Below, in pieces: positions 7,538-17,150 of a stretch of 64,000 bases of DNA. The position numbers were made by a program, and so were the translations under genes. Position 1 is the stretch's first letter; the number at the start of each line of letters is the position of its first letter. The stretch is from UBA1205 sp045598105. Lineage in GTDB: Bacteria; Bacteroidota; Bacteroidia; Bacteroidales; WCHB1-69. Below the pieces are notes generated by a model. It was not told where the DNA came from, did not search any database, and saw nothing but the letters and a program-made list of their open reading frames with translations. The stretch spans positions 60,760 through 124,759 of the forward strand of contig JAZLLK010000049.1 in NCBI GenBank assembly GCA_045598105.1, in the 5' to 3' direction.

Positions 7538-10045
7538 ATGACAAAAGAAAGTAAGATTAAAATTCTAAAGCATGTGTGTGCCGTAGCGGTAATGGCACTC
7601 ATTACCTTGGTGTATTTCAAGCCGTTACTTAATGGTGAAGATGTGCGACAATCGGATATGATGTTCTTTGAGGGCATGAGTAAGGAGTTGAAGGATTATC
7701 ATACCACCACAGGTGAATATTCCTATTGGACCAATGCCATGTTTTCGGGTATGCCGGCAGCCTACCTGTATGCTAAGCCCGATGCCAATGTGTTTTGGTG
7801 GATGGGTTTGCCCATACAAAAGGGTACGCCCATGATGAGTTATGGTATAGTATTTATGCTGTTATTGTGCTTTTATATAGCCATGTGTCAGTTAGATGTG
7901 CATCCTGTTATAGCTTTTGCTGCGGCTTTGGCCTATGCGTTTTGCTCATATAACCTTATTATTATAGAGGCAGGGCATGTAACCAAGGCCTATACCATAG
8001 CTACCATACCTTTAGTGGTAAGTGGTGTGGTGCTGGCCTATAGGAATAAACGGTTGTCCGGAGGCCTGATATTTATGATAGGCTTTGGTTTTAGTTTGGC
8101 ACAGTCGCATCCGCAAATCACCTATTATACCGGTATAGCAGTGGCTTTGTATGCCATAGTGGCTTTGGTGTATGCTATAGCACGCCGAACCATCCCTGAT
8201 TTTCTTAAGTCATCGGCAGTGCTGGTGGTAGCGGGTATATTGGCCATATTGCCCAATATAAGTAACTTATATACTTCTTATGACTATTCTAAAGAAAGTA
8301 TGCGAGGTAAAAGCGAGTTGGCTGCCAAGTCTGCCGACTCGGGTTTGGATTATGACTATGCGTATGCATGGAGTTATGGTAAGGGTGAAACTTTTACCCT
8401 TCTTGTACCTAATGCCTGCGGCGGCTCCTCCGGCATGGAAAGTATGGAAGCCTTTGAGCAGGCATTGCCTAACACGCTCAATACATTAAGAACCGTGCCT
8501 ATGGAGCAGGATCCTAACCGGCTTATACAGCAATGTAATACCTATTGGGGGGCACAGCCTTTTACTTCAGGTCCCGTGTATGCGGGTGCAGTGGTGTGCC
8601 TGCTGTTTGTGCTGAGCATGTTCTTTATTAAAGGTGAAATGCGAATTTGGGCCATAGTGTTGTTTGTGTGTTCTATAGTGTTTGCATGGGGTAAGCATTG
8701 CCCTGCAGTAAATGATTTTATGTTTTATCATTTCCCCATGTTTAATAAATTTAGAACGCCTTCCATGATATTGGTTCTCACCACGTTTGTTATGGTGTTT
8801 TTCGGTTTTTACGGGCTTAAACACTTGTTTAATACCGAGACCGACAGGCAGGCTATGAAGAAATCCCTATATATTGCAGTCGGCATAGTGGGCGGTATTA
8901 CCTTTGTTATGGCTGTAATGCCTACTTTATTTTTCAATTTTACCGTAGAGCGTGACGCTTCACTGCCGGCAGCCTTACAGTCTGCTTTGGCCGATGACCG
9001 AAAAGCATTGCTGGTGCATGATGCATGGCGTTCATTTTTGTTTATTGCCTTGGCATTTGTAGTATTGTGGATGGCTGTGAATAAGAATATAAAAGCCGAA
9101 AAAGCTATATTGGTATTGGGCGTATTGGCATTGGTAGATTTATGGGGTGTAGATAAACGTTATTTGAATGATAATGATTTTGAAAAACATGATCAGGCCG
9201 TATCACAGCAATATGCTGTTACTCCATGTGATGCGGCTATTATGGAAGATAAAACCCCCGGTTATCGTGTGCTCAATTTGGCTGCCAATCCTTTTACCGA
9301 TACCCATGTGTCCTATTTTCATCATTCATTAGGAGGTTATCACGGAGCAAAATTAAGAAGATATCAGGAATTTGTGGATTCGGTAATGATGTATGATTTG
9401 AATCGTTTTACTACACAAATAAATATGGTGCGCAGTGATTCGGATATGTTGGCACTTACCTCATCGCTTCACAGTTTGAATATGCTTAATACCAAGTATT
9501 TCATATTCAATTATCAGTCTGCTCCATTTGTAAATGAGTCGGTATATGGTCCTGCATGGATAGTAAGTGATGTGCAGTGGGCTAAAAATGCTAACGAGGA
9601 GTTGGCTATGACCAAATGTGCAAATACCCGTACTACGGCTGTAATAGATGAGCGGTTTAAGAGCCTGTTAGCCGGCTATACATCCGGTGAGGCTTCACAG
9701 AGTTCTATCAGTATGACAGGGCAAACCTCCAATACCTGCACCTATAAGGTAAAGGCCGAGCGTAATGTGTTGGCTGTATTTTCTGAAATATATTATCCTA
9801 AATATTGGAAAGTGAGTATAGATGGCAAAGAAACCAATGGCTTATTACGTGCTGACTATATATTGAGAGCCTTGGTGGTACCACAGGGTGAGCATGAAAT
9901 AAAATTTGAGTTCTACCCCTCTTCATGGTTTGTGGCCCGTAATATATCCATGATAAGTTCTATACTCATTATACTTATTATATTGGGCATAATAGGGTAT
10001 AAAGTGGTATATTTGCCTCGTAAAAAAGCAGTGAGTGAAGCGTAA
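7538..10045 (+). CDS. YfhO-family integral membrane protein
   Basis: An 835-residue membrane protein. The first two thirds hold about 12-13 hydrophobic segments, starting with KILKHVCAVAVMALITLVYF. A soluble, mostly beta C-terminal domain follows (about 560-800), then a final membrane helix and a basic tail. This layout and the luminal YPKYWKVSIDG/KxxNGLLRADY motif near residue 770 fit the YfhO family (GT-C-like fold). YfhO of Gram-positive bacteria glycosylates lipoteichoic acid, but the role in Bacteroidota is not known, so lipid-linked sugar transfer is inference. The start at 7538 was chosen over the in-frame ATG at 7475 because the promoter box lies between them. Confidence 0.88.
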   Translation: MTKESKIKILKHVCAVAVMALITLVYFKPLLNGEDVRQSDMMFFEGMSKELKDYHTTTGEYSYWTNAMFSGMPAAYLYAKPDANVFWWMGLPIQKGTPMMSYGIVFMLLLCFYIAMCQLDVHPVIAFAAALAYAFCSYNLIIIEAGHVTKAYTIATIPLVVSGVVLAYRNKRLSGGLIFMIGFGFSLAQSHPQITYYTGIAVALYAIVALVYAIARRTIPDFLKSSAVLVVAGILAILPNISNLYTSYDYSKESMRGKSELAAKSADSGLDYDYAYAWSYGKGETFTLLVPNACGGSSGMESMEAFEQALPNTLNTLRTVPMEQDPNRLIQQCNTYWGAQPFTSGPVYAGAVVCLLFVLSMFFIKGEMRIWAIVLFVCSIVFAWGKHCPAVNDFMFYHFPMFNKFRTPSMILVLTTFVMVFFGFYGLKHLFNTETDRQAMKKSLYIAVGIVGGITFVMAVMPTLFFNFTVERDASLPAALQSALADDRKALLVHDAWRSFLFIALAFVVLWMAVNKNIKAEKAILVLGVLALVDLWGVDKRYLNDNDFEKHDQAVSQQYAVTPCDAAIMEDKTPGYRVLNLAANPFTDTHVSYFHHSLGGYHGAKLRRYQEFVDSVMMYDLNRFTTQINMVRSDSDMLALTSSLHSLNMLNTKYFIFNYQSAPFVNESVYGPAWIVSDVQWAKNANEELAMTKCANTRTTAVIDERFKSLLAGYTSGEASQSSISMTGQTSNTCTYKVKAERNVLAVFSEIYYPKYWKVSIDGKETNGLLRADYILRALVVPQGEHEIKFEFYPSSWFVARNISMISSILIILIILGIIGYKVVYLPRKKAVSEA

Positions 10046-10108
10046 GGCTTCACTCACTTGTGTAATATAAAAAAACCGTACATGTCTCATGTACGGTTTT
10101 TATTTTTT
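10031..10108. terminator. Two hairpins between convergent genes
   Basis: The first hairpin (GTGAGTGAAGC with GCTTCACTCAC) overlaps the stop codon of the YfhO-family gene. The second (AAAAACCGTACATG with CATGTACGGTTTTT, at about 10071-10103) has A/T tracts on both sides and can serve as a terminator for both strands. Confidence 0.85.
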
Positions 10109-10122
10109 AAGCATTATAATAA

Positions 10123-10314
10123 TTATGCTTCAACTTCAGCTTTAGCTGCTATAGCTTGTTCTCCACGATAGTATCCGCATTCAGGGCATACGTGATGATA
10201 CATAACTGCGCTACCGCAGTTTGAGCATTCCATTAATTGAGGAGCAACCGCTTTGTCATGGGTTCTTCTTTTATCTCTTCTGGTTGCAGAATGTCTTCTT
10301 TTCGGATTTGGCAT
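10123..10314 (-). CDS. rpmF: 50S ribosomal protein L32
   Basis: This 63-residue protein has the L32 start MPNPKRRHSATRRDKRR and a zinc ribbon C31-x-x-C34...C47-x-x-C50 (the CSNCG and CPECG knuckles). It is a late-assembling large-subunit protein. The DUF177 gene lies 35 bases upstream on the same strand, the standard rpmF arrangement. The acidic/Ala-rich end (KAEVEA) is a minor lineage extension. Confidence 0.97.
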   Translation of the reverse strand: MPNPKRRHSATRRDKRRTHDKAVAPQLMECSNCGSAVMYHHVCPECGYYRGEQAIAAKAEVEA

Positions 10315-10349
10315 GACTAATGTTTTTTAAATTTATATACTTTTTTGTT

Positions 10350-10889
10350 TTATTCTTCTAATTTCAAATTTTTCAAGGCGTCCCATCGGCTGTCATATTG
10401 AGGCTCATGGGGCTGCTCTTGGGCTTGTTGTATAAGTTTAAGCATGTCGGGATTACACCTGTCATGGTCCGCAGTGTTACTATGCTGCTTACGTATGGGT
10501 ATAAGCACCATCAAATATTCATATATGTATTGTTCTACATTAAACTTATAGTCCTTATCGGTGATAAAAGCTATATCTTCATCGTCACTTTCACGTGGTA
10601 TAGATACCTTTTTTAGTATCAGTTTTTCATGTTTTTCTACCGGAATTTGCATTTCTTCCAAGCATATATCACAGGTAGAAACCATGTAACCTTGCAGATG
10701 AAAATTAAAATTCAACATGTTTTCCTCACAGGTAACCATGAGTTTAATGTTTACGCATGCATCTATAATATCTTCATTTACATGCTTTTCAAAGAACGTG
10801 TGGTCCACTTTTATATCGAAATCATGGCTTCCGATTTTAAGGGAACTAATGTTTATCTCAAATTGTTTAAAATACGCTGTATCTTCCAT
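10350..10889 (-). CDS. DUF177 (YceD-like) protein
   Basis: A 179-residue member of the DUF177 family, which sits beside rpmF across bacteria and takes part in 23S rRNA accumulation or large-subunit maturation. Seen features are the N-terminal beta-rich half, a CDICLEEM knuckle near residue 96 with the second cysteine pair missing, and the IYEYLMVLIPIR helix near 145. The C-terminal DSRWDALKNLKL is the usual family ending. A good -7 box lies 24 bases upstream. Confidence 0.92.
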   Translation of the reverse strand: MEDTAYFKQFEINISSLKIGSHDFDIKVDHTFFEKHVNEDIIDACVNIKLMVTCEENMLNFNFHLQGYMVSTCDICLEEMQIPVEKHEKLILKKVSIPRESDDEDIAFITDKDYKFNVEQYIYEYLMVLIPIRKQHSNTADHDRCNPDMLKLIQQAQEQPHEPQYDSRWDALKNLKLEE

Positions 10890-10912
10890 GAAACATATTC
10901 TAATAAGACTTG

Positions 10913-10920
10913 CAAAGGTA
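10913..10920 (-). promoter_or_regulatory. -7 box TACCTTTG for the DUF177-rpmF operon
   Basis: The complement of CAAAGGTA, located 24 bases upstream of the DUF177 start. Confidence 0.75.
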
Positions 10921-11027
10921 CAATTTTTTTCTTTAATAAAAGAGCAAGTGCATTATTTTTTTTACGTATAACTTTAATCTTATACAAAAAATAAGATTCA
11001 TGATACGTATTTATAGGGGTAAATATC

Positions 11028-13070
11028 CTATTGTATCATGGCCAGAAATTCTTCTTCTGATATAACGGGTATATTTAACGTTTGCGCTTTTGCCAGTTTG
11101 GCCGGTCCCATATTTTCTCCGGCTACTATATAGTTCACCTTTTTGGTTACGGATTCGTTTTTTTTACCGCCATGCAGCTCTATGATTTCTTCTATTTCCT
11201 TACGTCGCTGTGGTGTGGCAAAACTGCCGCTTACCACAAATGATAGCCCCTGTAGCTTATGTGAAATAGCTGTCGCTGTGGTGATACAGGCCATTTGCAG
11301 ACCATAATTACGCAGTTCTTCCACTATTTGTCGATTATATTCATCAGCAAAGTAGCTGATAATGCTGCCTGCTACCTTTTCTCCTACATCGTCTACTTGC
11401 AGTAGTTGTTCCATGTCAGCTTGTATAATGTGGTCTATATCACCAAAGTGGCGGGCTATTTTCTTGGCTGATGTTTCTCCCACGTAGCGTATGCCCATGG
11501 CAAAAAGTACGCGTTCAAATGGAACCTGTTTTGATTTTTCTATGGCAGAAAGTATGTTTTCAACGGTTTTTTCCCTAAAGGCTACATTTCTCACTTTATG
11601 GTCAGAGGTGTATGTTTTGGTAAGGCCTAGTAATTGGTCATAGGTGAGCCTGTAAAAGTCGGCTATGGTAGTAACCAGTCCGTTGTCGAATAGCATTTCT
11701 ATTTTTTCTTCGCCCAGTTCTTCTATGTTCATTGACTTTCTGCCTGTAAAATGTATGAGTCGGCCTATTATTTGAGGCGGGCAATACAGGCTGTTAGGGC
11801 AATAGTAAGCGGCTTCGCCTTCATTACGTTGGAGTAGCGTGCCGCAGTGCGGGCAGCGGGTAATGAATTCCGGCGGACGGCTGTTCTGTGATCGGTATTC
11901 GGTATCTACTGCCACTATTTTGGGTATTATTTCACCTCCTTTTTCTATATATACGTTGTCGCCTATGCGTATGTCCATGTCTCGTATAAAGTCTGCATTG
12001 TGCATGGTGGCCCTTTTTACTATGGTGCCGGCCAATGGCACAGGCTTCATATTGGCCACCGGCGTTACTACGCCTGTGCGACCTACCTGATAATCAATTG
12101 AAAGTAGCGTAGTGCAGGCTCTTTCGGCTTTGAACTTGTAAGCTATGGCCCAGCGGGGATTCTTGGCCGTAAAGCCCAACTGCTGTTGGTAGGATAGGTC
12201 ATTTACTTTTATTACTATGCCGTCTATGTCAAAGGGTAGATTTTTACGCTCTGAATCCCAGTATTTTATAAAATCAAATATCTCCTGTTTTTCATGACAT
12301 ATTTTGTAGTAGGGTTCCACTTTAAATCCGTATTCACCTATACTTTTTATGCTTTCATAATGCGTGTTATAGGTGTGATAGTCGTTGTATACAAAATATA
12401 GAAAACAGTCCAGTCCCCGTTTGGCCACTATGGCCGATTGCTGTAATTTTAGGCTGCCTGAGGCAGCATTACGCGGATTGGCAAACAGGCTTTCGCCTAT
12501 GTCTTCACGTTCCTGATTGAGTTTAATAAAACTGGCATGAGGCATTATTACTTCACCTCTTACCTCTATTTCCGGAGGAAAATTACCATGCAGACGTAGG
12601 GGTACCGATTTAATGGTTTTAATATTTTGTGTAACATCATCGCCCTGTATGCCATCCCCGCGGGTAAGTGCCTGTGATATTATACCGTTTACATATTTTA
12701 TGCTAATAGCTACGCCATCGTATTTGAGTTCACATACATAGTCCACCTTGCTGTGTCCCAGTCCGTTTTCTACACGTGAAAAAAAATCGCCCAACTCCTC
12801 TTCCGAGTACGTATTGCTCAATGACAGCATGGGGCGGCTGTGCTTTACCTGCGCAAACTGCTTAATTACATCTCCGCCCACCCTTTGTGTAGGGCTATCT
12901 GGCTGTATCAGTGAAGGATATTCTTTTTCCAAGGTTATCAGTTCATTGAGCAGCATATCAAAATCATAGTCGCTTATATCAGGATTATCCATTATGTAGT
13001 ACTGATAATTATGATAGTGTATCTCTTTGCTGAGTTCTTCTATGCGTAAGCGGGCTTCATTAATATTCAT
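11028..13070 (-). CDS. ligA: NAD-dependent DNA ligase LigA
   Basis: LigA seals nicks with NAD+ in replication and repair. The 680 residues cover all domains: Ia (YHNYQYYIMDNP, about 20-31), the adenylation domain with the nucleotide-accepting K116 in CELKYDGVAI, the OB fold, a four-cysteine zinc finger (CPHC...CPNSLYC, near 410-430), helix-hairpin-helix repeats and a C-terminal BRCT domain (about 605-680). No key residue is missing. It starts five bases after the stop of the TonB receptor gene, so both lie on one transcript. This is an unusual but probably fortuitous pairing. Confidence 0.97.
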   Translation of the reverse strand: MNINEARLRIEELSKEIHYHNYQYYIMDNPDISDYDFDMLLNELITLEKEYPSLIQPDSPTQRVGGDVIKQFAQVKHSRPMLSLSNTYSEEELGDFFSRVENGLGHSKVDYVCELKYDGVAISIKYVNGIISQALTRGDGIQGDDVTQNIKTIKSVPLRLHGNFPPEIEVRGEVIMPHASFIKLNQEREDIGESLFANPRNAASGSLKLQQSAIVAKRGLDCFLYFVYNDYHTYNTHYESIKSIGEYGFKVEPYYKICHEKQEIFDFIKYWDSERKNLPFDIDGIVIKVNDLSYQQQLGFTAKNPRWAIAYKFKAERACTTLLSIDYQVGRTGVVTPVANMKPVPLAGTIVKRATMHNADFIRDMDIRIGDNVYIEKGGEIIPKIVAVDTEYRSQNSRPPEFITRCPHCGTLLQRNEGEAAYYCPNSLYCPPQIIGRLIHFTGRKSMNIEELGEEKIEMLFDNGLVTTIADFYRLTYDQLLGLTKTYTSDHKVRNVAFREKTVENILSAIEKSKQVPFERVLFAMGIRYVGETSAKKIARHFGDIDHIIQADMEQLLQVDDVGEKVAGSIISYFADEYNRQIVEELRNYGLQMACITTATAISHKLQGLSFVVSGSFATPQRRKEIEEIIELHGGKKNESVTKKVNYIVAGENMGPAKLAKAQTLNIPVISEEEFLAMIQ

Positions 13071-13075
13071 AAGGC

Positions 13076-15532
13076 TTAGAATTCAAAACGGAGTTTTACA
13101 TTGAACATGCGGGGTGATAAATAATTCGGGATAGCGTAATATTGGTTGGTGATATCACTTACCCATGTATATGACAGCACGTTGGAGTAGTTGAATAAAT
13201 TAGTGATTTCAAAAGTAAGGTAAGCGGCATTAATAAAATGTATGGCCTTCTTTTTACCCAAACGGGTGGCCTCGTCTATGAATTGCCATGACAAACCTAT
13301 ATCGGTACGAAAATAGGCTTTGGAGCGATAGGTATATGCCCGTTTTTTAGGAAAACTATAAGGTAGTGCTGTGGCATATACCACATTGATGTGGGCTTTT
13401 AGCATGGGTAATTTGGGAACCCTGTCCTGAAAATACAGGTTCAGGCTCACCCTTTGGTCGGTGGGCCTGGGTGTGAATGCTTCATGGTTAATGCTTTCCA
13501 TGCTTTGCATTACGGAAAGTGATATCCATGATTCAAGGTCGTGTACTATTTCACCGCTGAGTTTGGCATCCATGCCCACGGCATAGCCGGTGGCATCGTT
13601 GGCAGCGGAGTAGGTTACTCTTACATTATCAAGTGAATAGGTGATAAGGTTACGCAAATATTTGTAGTATACTTCGGCTGAAAATTTAAAAGGCCGCTTG
13701 GCTATGGTAAACAATACATCACTACCCAGTATAATGTGGTATGATTGTTGTGATTTAATGTTTTGATTCAGGCTGCCATCAGCGGTGCGCATCTCTTTAT
13801 AGAATGGTGGCTGAAAGTACATACCGGTGGCTAAGTAGAAACCGGTCTTGGTTTTCCATTGTGGCTGGTATACCAAACGTACACGAGGTGTTATAAGTGC
13901 TTCTTGGTTAAAGCTCCAGTAAGTAAACCTAAGGCCGGCTATGAGTGAAAACTTGTGCCTGTCATTGCCAAAATTCCATTTGTCCTGTATATAAGCCGAA
14001 GGCCTGTAGCTGACCAACGCATTGCTTACTTTTAAATATTCCTTGGCTATAAGTGCACGGCTAGGGTCGTTTAAGGCTATTGAATCACCCGGAATAGTGG
14101 GCAGGTAGGGTAGCGTATAGTCTGCCGAATCATATAGCCTCCATTCGGTAAGGTTATCGTTGATGATTTCTCCTTGCATTTTTATGCTCCATGACAGGGT
14201 GTTATGGTGTTTAAACTGATGAGAACCCTGTAGCTCACCATTGAACAGGTGTGAGGTGAGAAAGTTACGCCCGTGATGCATGTCGGAGCCTACACCCCTG
14301 GAGGATATTTCCTCTCCATAGTCATCTGACCCGAAAGAGGTGTTTACTTCCGATAAAAAATATTGGCTGAGTATGTCAAAGGTTTCTTTTTCTTCCGAAT
14401 TAAAGTAGGATAGTATAAAGCGAAGTTTATTGTTTTCATTCATTTGGTACTGTGAGGTGAATACCGAATATATGGTTTGATAGGCATCTACTTCCATGCC
14501 CTCAAAGTATATTTTCAGTTTCTTGGCTTCGGTAACGGTGCCTATGTTTGTTTCACGTGATACAGGTCTAAATCGGTATATATTGCGGGTATAGTTACCA
14601 AATAGGCTGAGTGTCCATTTGCTGTTTGGCTGATAGTTGAGCAATAATTGCACGTCAGTAAAGGAGGGCTTGTACGAGCCGGAATCCTGCATGCGATTGA
14701 ACAGGTAGGCGTTTGATTGATAGCGGGCACCCAGTAGCATGCTAAATTTTTTATCCTTGCTGCATCCTTCCAAATGGCCGGTTACGCCTAGCAAGCTGGC
14801 AGACAAACTGCCCCCCCAATCTACGGGTGTTTTATAGTTCACATCCAGTACCGATGACATTTTATCACCATAGCAGGCGTCAAATCCGCCTGAAGAAAAG
14901 TTAATGGAGGACACCATATCGGGGTTAATAAAACTGAGGCCTTCCTGATTGCCGGAGCGTATCAGTAAAGGTCTATGCACTTCTATACCATTGAGATAAA
15001 TGAGGTTTTCATCATAATTACCGCCTCTTACATTGTATTGGGATGTGAGTTCATTAGAGGAAAATACGCCCAATCCGCTTGCTTTAATGAGTGATTCCAC
15101 ACTTTGGCTTACGCCGGGAAGGTGTGCCAGCACCTTGGGATTAATGGGTTTAAGGTCCTCATCATTTAGCGTGTATCGCTCGTTTAAATTGAACGACGGC
15201 ATGGTAATAATCGTACCTGATAACGCATAGTCGCATTGTTTGCGTTTGCCCTTGGCTACCATAACGGTATCGGTAATGGAGGCATAGCCTATGCAGGATA
15301 TTTCTATTATTAGAGAGCGATCATGAGGTATGAGTAATTCATAACGGCCTGCTTCGGTAGTAGCTGTACCTATGGTGTTTTGTTCCATTAGTACTATATT
15401 GGCACCTTCTATGGGCAAACCTTCCGTATCGGTTATTTTACCGTATATTTTGGCCATATTTTGGCCCCATGCATGTGATGCAAGGAGCAGAATACAGGAT
15501 AGTATAATTGTTATATGGCCTTTTAGTTGCAT
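13076..15532 (-). CDS. TonB-dependent outer-membrane receptor
   Basis: An 818-residue receptor with a signal peptide (1-23), a carboxypeptidase-regulatory-like beta sandwich (about 28-110, GKITDTEGLPIEGANIVL), a plug domain (about 125-230, NVRGGNYDENLIYLNG) and a 22-strand barrel ending in an aromatic strand (VKLRFEF). It would import a ligand across the outer membrane using TonB energy. No SusD, extracellular lipoprotein or TonB gene adjoins it, so it is a stand-alone CirA-like receptor, and its ligand cannot be read. ligA follows on the same transcript. Confidence 0.93.
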   Translation of the reverse strand: MQLKGHITIILSCILLLASHAWGQNMAKIYGKITDTEGLPIEGANIVLMEQNTIGTATTEAGRYELLIPHDRSLIIEISCIGYASITDTVMVAKGKRKQCDYALSGTIITMPSFNLNERYTLNDEDLKPINPKVLAHLPGVSQSVESLIKASGLGVFSSNELTSQYNVRGGNYDENLIYLNGIEVHRPLLIRSGNQEGLSFINPDMVSSINFSSGGFDACYGDKMSSVLDVNYKTPVDWGGSLSASLLGVTGHLEGCSKDKKFSMLLGARYQSNAYLFNRMQDSGSYKPSFTDVQLLLNYQPNSKWTLSLFGNYTRNIYRFRPVSRETNIGTVTEAKKLKIYFEGMEVDAYQTIYSVFTSQYQMNENNKLRFILSYFNSEEKETFDILSQYFLSEVNTSFGSDDYGEEISSRGVGSDMHHGRNFLTSHLFNGELQGSHQFKHHNTLSWSIKMQGEIINDNLTEWRLYDSADYTLPYLPTIPGDSIALNDPSRALIAKEYLKVSNALVSYRPSAYIQDKWNFGNDRHKFSLIAGLRFTYWSFNQEALITPRVRLVYQPQWKTKTGFYLATGMYFQPPFYKEMRTADGSLNQNIKSQQSYHIILGSDVLFTIAKRPFKFSAEVYYKYLRNLITYSLDNVRVTYSAANDATGYAVGMDAKLSGEIVHDLESWISLSVMQSMESINHEAFTPRPTDQRVSLNLYFQDRVPKLPMLKAHINVVYATALPYSFPKKRAYTYRSKAYFRTDIGLSWQFIDEATRLGKKKAIHFINAAYLTFEITNLFNYSNVLSYTWVSDITNQYYAIPNYLSPRMFNVKLRFEF

Positions 15533-15561
15533 ATTATCTAAGTATAATTTATATAAATACG

Positions 15562-15569
15562 CAAAAATA
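15562..15569 (-). promoter_or_regulatory. -7 box TATTTTTG for the TonB receptor-ligA operon
   Basis: The complement of CAAAAATA, 30 bases upstream of the receptor start. Confidence 0.6.
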
Positions 15570-15602
15570 CTATTTTTATTGCAATTATAAGTGAAAAACG
15601 GA

Positions 15603-15640
15603 TAAAAAAATAAGGTTGCTTAGTAAGTAAGCAACCTTAT
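15603..15640 (-). terminator. Terminator of the aminotransferase gene
   Basis: On the minus strand ATAAGGTTGCTTA pairs with TAAGCAACCTTAT and is followed by seven T. Confidence 0.85.
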
Positions 15641-15658
15641 AGCGGATAATGTATGTTA

Positions 15659-16861
15659 TTATTGTAATTTACTCAGTGCTTCTTTTATACGGCGTACGGC
15701 TTCTATGAGCAATTCTTCGGAAGTGGCATAGGATAAGCGTATGCAGTTGTCATCACCAAAAGCTGCACCCATTACGGTGGCTACATTGGCCTCGTGTAAT
15801 AAATACATGGATAAATCGGTACTATTATTGATAGTGTAATTTTTGTATGATTTACCATAGTATGCACTTACTTCGGGGAAGAAGTAGAAAGCGCCCTGCG
15901 GCAGGCGAACCTTGATATTGGGTATTCCCTGTAATAATTTGTATACCAAATCTCTTCTTTCCAAAAACTTGTTACGCATGTCTATGATATCTTTGCTTTC
16001 GGCAGGATTCATCAGCATGGCTGCTACAGCAGCTTTTTGGGCTATAGAGCAGGTGGCTGAGGTAACCTGACCCTGTAATTTGTTACAGGCTTTGGCTATA
16101 GCTATAGGTGCACCTATAAAACCTATACGCCAGCCTGTCATGGCAAATCCTTTGGCCACACCATTTACGGTAATTACTCTGTCTTTAATATTTTCAAATT
16201 GAGCTATGCTTTCGTGTTTGCCAACAAAATTAATGTGCTCGTATATTTCATCAGCCATTACCAATATGTTTTCGTGTTTGGCTACCACGTCGGCTATTCC
16301 TTTCAACTCTTCTTTGGTATAGAGCATGCCGGTAGGATTGGACGGACTGCTGAACATGATTAATTTGGTTTTAGGAGTAATGGCTTCTTCCAGCTGTTGA
16401 GGAGTAACTTTAAAGTCATTCTCTATTTTGGTTTTTACATATACGCATGTGCCACCGGCTACCTGTACTATGGCCTTGTATGATACCCAAAAAGGAGTGG
16501 GTATAATTACTTCATCACCGGGGTTTACGGTAGCCATTACCAATTGGTATATTGATTGCTTGGCACCGGTAGATACTATGATTTGTTCCGGCTTGTAATC
16601 CAGGTTATTGTCTCTTTTGAATTTTTTGCTGATGGCTTCACGTAAATCGGCATAGCCCGGAACAGGAGGATAATGGGTAAAGTTATCATCTATGGCTTTT
16701 TTAGCGGCTTCTTTTACTGTTTCGGGTGTATTAAAGTCGGGTTCGCCTATGCTTAAACTTATAACGTCTTTACCTTGAGCTTTCAGCTCACGTGCTGCTT
16801 GTGTCATGGCCAGGGTTTCTGATTCGGCCATTTGCATTATTCTGTCTGATACGTAATTCAT
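15659..16861 (-). CDS. Aspartate aminotransferase (PLP fold type I, class I)
   Basis: Transfers the amino group between aspartate and 2-oxoglutarate; some homologues also use prephenate or aromatic acids. The 400-residue protein has the class Ib layout: SIGEPDFNTP near residue 37, N175 in SNPTG, D204 and Y207 in ADEIYEH, the PLP-binding lysine K237 in GVAKGFAMTGWR, and a late arginine in the IRLSYA segment. All cofactor contacts are present. It is monocistronic, with a promoter box at 16903 and a terminator at 15603. Confidence 0.94.
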   Translation of the reverse strand: MNYVSDRIMQMAESETLAMTQAARELKAQGKDVISLSIGEPDFNTPETVKEAAKKAIDDNFTHYPPVPGYADLREAISKKFKRDNNLDYKPEQIIVSTGAKQSIYQLVMATVNPGDEVIIPTPFWVSYKAIVQVAGGTCVYVKTKIENDFKVTPQQLEEAITPKTKLIMFSSPSNPTGMLYTKEELKGIADVVAKHENILVMADEIYEHINFVGKHESIAQFENIKDRVITVNGVAKGFAMTGWRIGFIGAPIAIAKACNKLQGQVTSATCSIAQKAAVAAMLMNPAESKDIIDMRNKFLERRDLVYKLLQGIPNIKVRLPQGAFYFFPEVSAYYGKSYKNYTINNSTDLSMYLLHEANVATVMGAAFGDDNCIRLSYATSEELLIEAVRRIKEALSKLQ

Positions 16862-16902
16862 ATATCTTTTAATTTTTATGTTATTTCTGTTTTTTATATG
16901 TG

Positions 16903-16910
16903 CAAAGGTA
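16903..16910 (-). promoter_or_regulatory. -7 box TACCTTTG for the aminotransferase gene
   Basis: The complement of CAAAGGTA, 42 bases upstream of the start. Confidence 0.75.
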
Positions 16911-16932
16911 GCACTTTTTATTATAATTACGG

Positions 16933-17133
16933 CTATTTTATTTCTAATGTATCATAGTCAGAGGCTATCCATATAATAAGGTATAGCAGCCCTCCGCTAC
17001 ATCCGGCTAATAGCAGTACTAACATAATAATACGAATAATGGTGGGGTCTGTTTCAAAATATTGGCCTAATCCGCTACATACGCCTGCTATTTTGGCTTC
17101 GGAACGATTGCGATAAAATTTTTTGTAACTCAT
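16933..17133 (-). CDS. PspC-domain small membrane protein
   Basis: A 66-residue protein made of one PspC domain: an N-terminal basic stretch (KKFYRNRSEAKIAGVCSGLGQYFETDPTI, quoted in two parts here only as landmarks AKIAGVCSG and QYFETDP) followed by one long membrane segment (about 33-58). PspC proteins belong to envelope-stress responses in Proteobacteria. The Bacteroidota forms are uncharacterised. The gene lies 17 bases after the hydrolase gene upstream and probably shares its promoter. Confidence 0.9.
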   Translation of the reverse strand: MSYKKFYRNRSEAKIAGVCSGLGQYFETDPTIIRIIMLVLLLAGCSGGLLYLIIWIASDYDTLEIK

Positions 17134-17150
17134 GTATAAGTTTTATATGG